Assembly: GCA_023864145.1 (NCBI GenBank)
Contig: JAIVER010000010.1
Location: 1 to 13,534, forward strand
Source of the DNA: Thiohalomonas sp.
GTDB lineage: Bacteria > Pseudomonadota > Gammaproteobacteria > GRL18
Direction: 5' to 3'
DNA length: 13,534 nucleotides
Numbering within the stretch: the first letter of the stretch is position 1; each line of letters opens with the position of its first letter. A program made the position numbers and the translations under genes. The notes under the pieces are model-generated. The model was not told the origin of the DNA, ran no database searches, and saw only the letters and a program-made list of their open reading frames with translations. Below, in pieces: positions 7,868 through 13,534 of this stretch.

Positions 7868-9409
7868 TTAGCAGGTGCTATTTGCTTTAAAGCTTTCAAT
7901 CGCTTCATGAAGTTTCTTTTCAATGTCATCGTTATAGTCGCCTGACTCGTTGATTGTATTAATCAAGTCTGCCTTGTTTGCTTTCATATAATCCTGCATA
8001 GCAGCTTCAACCAAAACAATTTTAACAACATCAACATCATCAAGATAACCCTTAGTCGCAGCAAATAAGGTAATCGCCATTTGTGCAACACTATAGGGTG
8101 AATATTGATTTTGTTTCATCAATTCAGTGACACGCTGACCACGTTCAATTTGCCCGCGAGTTGCTTCATCTAAATCAGAGGCAAACTGAGCAAATGCCGC
8201 CAGTTCACGATACTGAGCTAAATCAAGACGAATACCGCCTCCTAATTTTTTAATGATCTTAGTTTGTGCAGCACCACCAACACGTGATACTGATAAACCT
8301 GCATTAATCGCCGGACGAATACCTGAGTTAAATAAATCAGTTTCCAGGAAAATCTGACCATCTGTAATTGAAATGACATTGGTTGGTACAAAAGCTGATA
8401 CGTCACCTGCCTGTGTTTCAATAATCGGCAATGCCGTTAATGAACCCGTTTGACCTGTGACTTTACCATTGGTCTGTGCTTCAACATAATCCGCATTAAC
8501 ACGAGCTGCACGCTCAAGTAAACGTGAATGAAGATAGAATACATCTCCAGGATATGCTTCACGACCCGGTGGACGACGCAATAGTAATGAGACCTGACGA
8601 TAAGCCCATGCTTGTTTGGTCAAATCATCATAAACAATCAATGCGTCTTCACCACGGTCACGGTAGAACTCACCCATGGCACAACCTGAATAAGGTGCAA
8701 TGTATTGCATGGCAGCGGCATCAGATGCAGATGCCGCAACAACAATCGTGTTTTCCATAGCGCCGAATTCTTCCAACTTGCGAACCACTGCCGCGACACT
8801 GGATGCTTTTTGTCCTACAGCAACGTAGATACATTTAATACCAGAGTCTTTCTGGTTAATAATTGCGTCAATGGCGACTGCAGTCTTACCTGTCTGGCGG
8901 TCACCGATAATCAATTCACGCTGACCACGGCCAATCGGCACCATAGCATCAACTGATTTCAAACCGCTCTGAACTGGCTGATTTACTGATTGACGAGCAA
9001 TTACGCCCGGTGCAATTTTCTCAATGGGTGATGTCTGTTCTGTATCAATTGGACCTTTACCATCAATCGGATTACCCAGTGAGTCAACAACACGACCCAA
9101 TATAGCATCCCCTACGGGTACTTCCAGAATACGACCGGTACACTTTACCTTGTCACCTTCAGCGATATGCTTGTAATCTCCTAAGATAACTGCACCAACT
9201 GAATCGCGTTCCAGGTTTAATGCCATACCATAAATGTTTCCTGGGAATTCAATCATTTCCCCTGACATTACGTCACTTAAACCGTGAATTAATGCAATAC
9301 CATCTGATAGACTAACAACAGTACCTTCGATATTTACTTCGGTTTTAAGATCAAAATTTTCAATGCGACTTTTTATTAAATCGCTGATTTCTGATGGATT
9401 TAACTGCAT
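7868..9409 (-). CDS. atpA: F1Fo ATP synthase subunit alpha
   Basis: The non-catalytic partner of beta in the alpha3-beta3 hexamer; it binds nucleotide and supplies the arginine finger. The length of 513 equals E. coli alpha. P-loop GDRQTGKT is at 169-176, [10 protein letters not shown] (Walker B) at 256-265, and the arginine finger is Arg376 in [11 protein letters not shown]. The N-terminal helix ([12 protein letters not shown]) that docks onto delta is present. AGAGG lies eight bases before the ATG at 9409. It follows atpH by 30 bases. I see nothing abnormal. Confidence 0.98.
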   Translation of the reverse strand: MQLNPSEISDLIKSRIENFDLKTEVNIEGTVVSLSDGIALIHGLSDVMSGEMIEFPGNIYGMALNLERDSVGAVILGDYKHIAEGDKVKCTGRILEVPVGDAILGRVVDSLGNPIDGKGPIDTEQTSPIEKIAPGVIARQSVNQPVQSGLKSVDAMVPIGRGQRELIIGDRQTGKTAVAIDAIINQKDSGIKCIYVAVGQKASSVAAVVRKLEEFGAMENTIVVAASASDAAAMQYIAPYSGCAMGEFYRDRGEDALIVYDDLTKQAWAYRQVSLLLRRPPGREAYPGDVFYLHSRLLERAARVNADYVEAQTNGKVTGQTGSLTALPIIETQAGDVSAFVPTNVISITDGQIFLETDLFNSGIRPAINAGLSVSRVGGAAQTKIIKKLGGGIRLDLAQYRELAAFAQFASDLDEATRGQIERGQRVTELMKQNQYSPYSVAQMAITLFAATKGYLDDVDVVKIVLVEAAMQDYMKANKADLINTINESGDYNDDIEKKLHEAIESFKANSTC

Positions 9410-9439
9410 TTTTTAATCCTCTATGTCCCGACTCGCTAC

Positions 9440-9973
9440 CTATAGCAGTGAGTGGGTAATTTTTTCCAGTTGTGATTTCACTGAACCGTCAATCACCACA
9501 TCACCTGCACGAATGATAACTCCACCTAACAATATCTTATCGGTTTGAGTTGTAATCGTCACTTCACGACCGAATTTCTTTTTCAACGCTGCGGCAATGC
9601 TTTTCTTTTGTGTCGCATTGACGGCATAAGCTGAAATAACCTGAGCTTCTATACTGCCTTCTTCTTCAGCACGCATGGCTTCAAAGCTGTCAGCTATAGT
9701 AGGAATCACTTCTAAACGACCGTTTTCTGCCACTATTTTAATGAAGTTTTGTCCTTGCTCATCCAGTTCTTCCTTGCAAATATCAATGATAAGTGAAGTA
9801 ACCTGCTCATCTGCAACACCTGGATTGTTGATAAACTCGACCATGGACTCATTCGCTGTCACTTCTTTGAGAAGAGCCAGTGTGTCAGACCATGCTTTAA
9901 GGGTGTTATTGGCTTGTGCCAGATTGAAGATTGCCTGGGCATAAGGTCTTGCTAATGTGCTTAATTCTGCCAT
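9440..9973 (-). CDS. atpH: F1Fo ATP synthase subunit delta
   Basis: Delta sits on top of F1 and ties the alpha subunits to the peripheral b stalk. The 177 residues (E. coli also 177) show the helical N-terminal domain starting ELSTLARPYAQAIFNLA and the C-terminal signature LLGGVIIRAGDVVIDGSVKSQL near 148-169. It starts 37 bases after atpF; the ribosome site is weak (GGAAA) before the ATG at 9973. Confidence 0.97.
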   Translation of the reverse strand: MAELSTLARPYAQAIFNLAQANNTLKAWSDTLALLKEVTANESMVEFINNPGVADEQVTSLIIDICKEELDEQGQNFIKIVAENGRLEVIPTIADSFEAMRAEEEGSIEAQVISAYAVNATQKKSIAAALKKKFGREVTITTQTDKILLGGVIIRAGDVVIDGSVKSQLEKITHSLL

Positions 9974-10010
9974 TATGAATTTCCAGTCTTATAAATCACT
10001 GTCTTATAAG

Positions 10011-10481
10011 TCATAGTTGCCCTACGACATCTTTTAACAAATTGCCATGTGCTTTAGCGTCGATCTCTTTCTTAATGATCTTACCTGCTGCTGCAATAGT
10101 GATATCAACCACCTGTGCACGCAATGATTCTTTAGCACGATTGACCTCTTGTTCAATCTCAGCATTCGCTGCTACGATTAAACGTTCGCCTTCTGCCTTT
10201 GCGTCATCTTTAGCGTCTTCTATTATTTCAGCACCGCGTTTTTGCGCTTGAGCAAGGAATTCAGCTGCCTGCTCTTTTGCTTCTTTAATATGTTGAGTCG
10301 CTTTATGTTCCGCCAGCTCCTGCTCATGTTTACCACGTTCAGCTGCTGCAAGACCATCGGCAATACGCTTTTTACGATCGTCCATCATCTGGGTCATTGG
10401 AGTCCAGAGATATTTACCTATGAACCAGACTAATATCGCGAACGTTATCATCTGGCCTATAAGAGTTGCGGTAATGCTCAT
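10011..10481 (-). CDS. atpF: F1Fo ATP synthase subunit b
   Basis: Subunit b forms the dimeric peripheral stalk linking Fo subunit a to delta/alpha. The 156 residues (as E. coli) have a single N-terminal membrane helix (about 5-27, ITATLIGQMITFAILVWFI) followed by a long charged helix rich in Ala, Glu, Lys and Arg (DDRKKRIADGLAAAERG... to about 140) that forms the right-handed coiled coil. AGGAA lies nine bases before the ATG at 10481. The gene is separated from atpE by an unusually structured 155-base gap. Confidence 0.97.
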   Translation of the reverse strand: MSITATLIGQMITFAILVWFIGKYLWTPMTQMMDDRKKRIADGLAAAERGKHEQELAEHKATQHIKEAKEQAAEFLAQAQKRGAEIIEDAKDDAKAEGERLIVAANAEIEQEVNRAKESLRAQVVDITIAAAGKIIKKEIDAKAHGNLLKDVVGQL

Positions 10482-10520
10482 CGCCTAATTCCTATATTCA
10501 TTTTTGTTAAAATTCTATAT

Positions 10521-10554
10521 TTAGCTTCTCATTAAACATTCAATGTTAAGCTAA
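10521..10554. repeat. Bulged inverted repeat upstream of atpF
   Basis: Outer arms TTAGCTT (10521-10527) and AAGCTAA (10548-10554) pair perfectly, and directly inside lie AACATT / AATGTT (10535-10540 and 10542-10547) around a single C. The result is a 13-bp stem (the innermost pairs probably open) with a seven-base bulge on one side. In the mRNA it lies about 40-75 bases before the atpF start. It may shape translation of b or protect the atpE message; neither is shown. Confidence 0.65.
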
Positions 10555-10569
10555 TAATCAGCATGTTAT

Positions 10570-10584
10570 GAACCGCAGGGGTTC
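10570..10584. repeat. Small GC-rich hairpin in the atpE-atpF gap
   Basis: GAACC (10570-10574) and GGTTC (10580-10584) form a five-base-pair stem with a five-base loop. It is the only GC-rich stem in an AT-rich spacer and lies about 50 bases after the atpE stop on the mRNA. No T-run follows on the minus strand. Confidence 0.5.
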
Positions 10585-10590
10585 CTTCTG

Positions 10591-10622
10591 ATAAACAGCC
10601 CTGAGGCAATAAACAACCCTGA
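10591..10622. repeat. Two near-identical 14-bp direct repeats after atpE
   Basis: ATAAACAGCCCTGA (10591-10604) and ATAAACAACCCTGA (10609-10622) differ at one base and are 18 bases apart. They lie just after the atpE stop on the minus strand (TCAGGGYTGTTTAT twice). They may be a duplication or a protein or RNA binding pair; no known motif is recognised. Confidence 0.7.
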
Positions 10623-10636
10623 CCTAAATAAAATAG

Positions 10637-10915
10637 TTAACCGCCGACAGAGGCTTGAACTGCTGCCGCAAATGGGTTTGCAAATACGAACCACATTGCC
10701 ATACCTAAAACGATCATTGGGAATGCTTCCATCAGACCACCAGTGAACAGCATTTGACCCATTAATTGCGGACGCATTTCAGGCTGACGAGCAATACCTT
10801 CCAGGAACTTGGAACAAATAAGTCCCCACCCTAAAGCTGAACCCAGACCTGCCGCAGCAAGAATAATACCGACAGCGATTGCTGTGTAACCATAAACTAA
10901 AGCCATTGCTTCCAT
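10637..10915 (-). CDS. atpE: F1Fo ATP synthase subunit c
   Basis: The c subunit forms the proton-driven membrane ring of Fo. The 92 residues fold as two membrane helices (about 8-36 and 55-82) with the polar loop ARQPEMRP (42-49) that meets gamma/epsilon. The essential carboxylate is Glu63 in GGLMEAFPMI, where E. coli has Asp61. The glycine-rich helix 1 reads GLGSALGWGLICSKF, with Trp30 and Ser36 at places that are usually small or Gly. The residues that bind sodium in Na+-type rings (a Gln in helix 1 and a Ser after the Glu) are Trp30 and Ala64 here, so a proton ring is likely. The very good ribosome site AGGAGA five bases before the ATG at 10915 fits the high copy number needed. Confidence 0.97.
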   Translation of the reverse strand: MEAMALVYGYTAIAVGIILAAAGLGSALGWGLICSKFLEGIARQPEMRPQLMGQMLFTGGLMEAFPMIVLGMAMWFVFANPFAAAVQASVGG

Positions 10916-10977
10916 TAGTTTCTCCTAATATTTGCTATTTTTTAAAAGTTAAAAGTTAAATGTTTGAAATTCGTTTT

Positions 10978-11811
<834 letters not shown>

Positions 11812-11844
11812 TTAAATAATTCTTTTTTCAAAAAAACAGTGCTC

Positions 11845-12243
11845 CTATTTTTTTACAGGAACATAACTGGTATCTACTTTATTGGCAATAAAACTCAATT
11901 GGGTCACAGCAAAACTGATCAGAATTGCTAGCGGGTCTAATTTTAGGTAACCCATCCCTAACGCCATTAAAACCAGTGTTAAAATAAATTTTTGTATCGC
12001 GCCAATATATATTTCTATATATCTCTGCTGCCTCTCTATGGAAGCAACTTCAGCAGCACGGCCAATGCGCCATGCCATAAGCAATGTGCCTGACAGCGTA
12101 ATGCTACCCCCATAAAAGGCGGCAAACAGACCATCACTATTTTGCAGAACAAGATAACTAAGAGCAATGATGAGAGTTAAAATAACTTGTACAATTAACA
12201 GTCGACGTACTACCCTGCGCATGACGACTAGTGCAAAACTCAT
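11845..12243 (-). CDS. atpI: ATP synthase assembly/accessory protein AtpI
   Basis: AtpI is a small membrane protein that in other bacteria helps c-ring assembly or magnesium supply, and is not part of the mature enzyme. The 132 residues show four hydrophobic segments (about 14-32, 36-56, 82-99 and 102-120) with a basic N-terminus (MRRVVRRLL), as expected. The ATG at 12243 has a poor ribosome site (GGATAA, ten bases away); an ATG eight codons in (12222) is a possible alternative. It is the first gene of the operon, with a leader of about 110 bases. Confidence 0.92.
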   Translation of the reverse strand: MSFALVVMRRVVRRLLIVQVILTLIIALSYLVLQNSDGLFAAFYGGSITLSGTLLMAWRIGRAAEVASIERQQRYIEIYIGAIQKFILTLVLMALGMGYLKLDPLAILISFAVTQLSFIANKVDTSYVPVKK

Positions 12244-12267
12244 TTATATAATTATCCGTTTTCTTTC

Positions 12268-12326
12268 TTTTAATACTTCCTTTTAATACTTCCTTTTAAT
12301 ACTTCCTTTTAATACTTCCTTTTAAT
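12268..12326. repeat. Tandem repeat, 4.5 copies of a 13-bp unit, in the atp leader
   Basis: TTTTAATACTTCC occurs four times without a mismatch at 12268-12280, 12281-12293, 12294-12306 and 12307-12319, followed by a partial TTTTAAT. On the transcribed strand the unit reads GGAAGTATTAAAA, so each copy offers a ribosome-site-like GGAAG. The array starts 25 bases upstream of atpI and lies inside the predicted 5' leader. The identical copies point to recent slippage. Confidence 0.95.
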
Positions 12327-12361
12327 ATAAGTGGCATTTGCACTTAATTTTTAAAGCGTAA

Positions 12362-12390
12362 AGTATAATGATTATCTTGTGCTAGATCAA
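12362..12390 (-). promoter_or_regulatory. Sigma-70-type promoter of the atp operon
   Basis: On the minus strand TTGATC (-35, 12385-12390) and TATACT (-10, 12362-12367) are separated by exactly 17 bases, with four and five matches to the six-base consensus boxes. The start of transcription would be near 12355, giving a leader of about 110 bases that contains the 13-bp repeats. An AT-rich stretch upstream could act as an UP element. Confidence 0.75.
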
Positions 12391-12406
12391 TGAAAATAAC
12401 GATATT

Positions 12407-12441
12407 CTAATATTTATCCCCAAATAGATACTAATATTTAT
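12407..12441. repeat. 11-bp direct repeat upstream of the atp promoter
   Basis: CTAATATTTAT is present at 12407-12417 and again at 12431-12441, 24 bases apart, which is close to two helical turns. The nearer copy lies about 17 bases upstream of the -35 box. It could be an activator or architectural-protein site, or a chance match in AT-rich DNA. Confidence 0.6.
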
Positions 12442-12530
12442 TGTATCCTGCTCTCTATGATAGAAAACCTGCTAATGTAATCTATTACCACACCATTTTA
12501 CACAGAATTATCCAGAGTAACGAATGAATT

Positions 12531-13415
12531 CTAACTCGACCTAATATGGGCTATGATTCCTTCCAGTTCATCGACATTATTATAATGAATAAGCATTTTA
12601 CCCCGCCCTTTATTACCATGCTGAAAAAGGACTTTTGCACCCAGCTTCTCACTCAAACTCTGTTCTAAATTAAGAATATTAGGATCAACCTTCTTTTCCG
12701 TTTTTACTTTAGGATTGAGTATTTTTTTGATCAGTCGTTCTGTTTCACGTACTGAAAGTCCCTGACTGACAATTTGTCGTGCTGTATGACTTTGTTCTTC
12801 TCCCTTTAATGCCAGTAATGCACGCGCATGACCCATTTCCAGATCACCATTTTCCAGCAAACTGCGTGTACTTATTTCTAAATCTAAAAGACGTAATAAA
12901 TTCGACACCGCAGCACGAGATCGGCCCACAGCATCGGCTGCAAGCTGATGGGTCATATTAAATTCATCAATCAGGCGTCTTAATGCACCGGCCTCTTCAA
13001 TGGGATTGAGTTCTTCACGCTGAATATTCTCAATTAATGCCATGGCAATAGCAGCTTGATCGGACACATCACGGATCACAGCAGGGATATCAGCCAGGCC
13101 TGCCATTTGTGCTGCACGCCAACGACGTTCACCAGCAATAATTTCATATTTTTGTTCGTCATTTGCAGCAGCATCACCAACAGGACGAATGATAATGGGC
13201 TGCACAACACCCTGTGCTTTTATAGAATTCGCTAATTCTTCCAGTGCTTCAGGATGCATATCAATCCGTGGCTGGTATACACCTGGCTGAATCAATTCTA
13301 GCGGCATATTATGCAGTTCACCATCTGATTTTTGTTTGACAGCACGTTCTTTTTTAGCACCGCCACTCAATAAGGCATCTAAGCCACGACCCAAACCACG
13401 TTTTTTACCTGCCAC
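12531..13415 (-). CDS. parB: Chromosome partitioning protein ParB
   Basis: ParB binds parS sites, loads and slides on DNA as a CTP-dependent clamp, and works with ParA to separate the origins. The 294 residues begin AGKKRGLGRGLDALLSGG, the ParA-contacting N-terminus. The CTP-binding ParB/Sulfiredoxin domain follows (about 36-130), with GERRWR at 95-100 and ENIQREELNPIEEA at 119-132, then a helix-turn-helix (about 146-170, LAADAVGRSRAAVSNLLRLL) and a C-terminal dimerisation domain (about 245-294). The start is GTG at 13415, supported by AGGAAGGA eight bases upstream. Its place just before the atp operon is typical of gammaproteobacteria. Confidence 0.96.
   Translation of the reverse strand: MAGKKRGLGRGLDALLSGGAKKERAVKQKSDGELHNMPLELIQPGVYQPRIDMHPEALEELANSIKAQGVVQPIIIRPVGDAAANDEQKYEIIAGERRWRAAQMAGLADIPAVIRDVSDQAAIAMALIENIQREELNPIEEAGALRRLIDEFNMTHQLAADAVGRSRAAVSNLLRLLDLEISTRSLLENGDLEMGHARALLALKGEEQSHTARQIVSQGLSVRETERLIKKILNPKVKTEKKVDPNILNLEQSLSEKLGAKVLFQHGNKGRGKMLIHYNNVDELEGIIAHIRSS
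12741..12756. other. Degenerate parS-like site inside parB
   Basis: TGTTTCACGT at 12741-12750 is a perfect match to ten bases of the parS consensus TGTTTCACGTGAAACA, but the other half (ACTGAA) does not match, 11 of 16 in all. It encodes the VRET of LSVRETERL. The intragenic parS in the Bacillus subtilis parB homologue spo0J also encodes an RET sequence, as I recall. It may be a weak or decayed site, or simply conserved codons. Confidence 0.3.
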
Positions 13416-13453
13416 TATTTAGTTCCTTCCTATCTTAATAGGCATATAGCCAA

Positions 13454-13534
13454 TCAACTTGAAAATGCAGGATCGAACACTTGGAAATTATCATTAATTC
13501 GAGAATCTAATGATTTTCCAATGCTCGGTAAAAT
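13454..13534 (-). CDS. C-terminal tail of an unidentified upstream frame (parA expected)
   Basis: The longest minus-strand frame at the right edge is open for 26 codons from the border and stops at 13454-13456; it ends SRINDNFQVFDPAFSS. parA is the gene normally found directly before parB, but this tail does not look like a ParA C-terminus that I know. The spacing to the parB start would be 38 bases. It could be a diverged ParA end, a different gene, or a chance frame in an intergenic region. Confidence 0.3.
   Translation of the reverse strand: MLPSIGKSLDSRINDNFQVFDPAFSS

Noticed and set aside
12268..12326. CRISPR array
   Set aside because: The repeats are directly adjacent 13-bp units with no spacers.
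12251..12518. Three TTATCC motifs in the parB-atpI gap as DnaA boxes
   Set aside because: None matches the nine-base box fully (TTATCCGTT, TTATCCCCA, TTATCCAGA), and there is no origin-like cluster or unwinding element pattern.

Overview
This is a chromosomal window from a gammaproteobacterium, AT-rich, with non-coding stretches much richer in A and T than the genes. The order parB - atpI-B-E-F-H-A-G-D-C - glmU - glmS is the arrangement found near the replication origin in that class, and the protein sequences, as far as I can compare from memory, read as typical gammaproteobacterial versions. I cannot name the genus.

Almost everything is on the minus strand, so transcription runs from the right end to the left. 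At the right edge (13454-13534) is the unrecognised tail of a minus-strand frame, followed by parB (12531-13415). A 287-base gap then holds a good sigma-70 promoter (12362-12390) and a 4-copy 13-bp tandem repeat in the leader. The nine-gene F1Fo ATP synthase operon follows (12243 down to 4894), complete and with key residues intact. Two of its gaps carry unusual inverted repeats: between atpE and atpF, and between atpD and atpC. A strong bidirectional hairpin terminator (4786-4817) separates atpC from a convergent small gene on the plus strand (about 4514-4759), which encodes a short secreted protein of unknown function. Divergent from that gene lie glmU and glmS, which make UDP-GlcNAc for peptidoglycan and LPS; the ATP synthase supplies the cell's energy.

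The left 1,070 bases are the most interesting part. Immediately downstream of glmS is a fossil Tn7-type insertion. The terminal CCACA (TGTGG read outward-in) and a putative 5-bp duplication TTTAA lie at nucleotides 21-25 after the glmS stop codon, the classic attTn7 position. Next comes tnsA in the expected orientation, cut off after about 110 codons, before two thirds of its catalytic residues. Its place is taken by the C-terminal fragment of a second, DDE-type transposase (about 477-617, minus strand), which carries a 15-bp tandem duplication. That fragment is itself interrupted at 476/477 by the end of an IS3-family element running off the left edge, whose transposase is broken by two single-base insertions and a C-terminal deletion. 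This is a nested stack of decayed mobile elements at the Tn7 attachment site.

I found no tRNA, rRNA or CRISPR array. No fully new system is visible. The best candidates for a second look are the degraded attTn7 island, the atp leader repeat, the atp intergenic hairpins and the small secreted protein.
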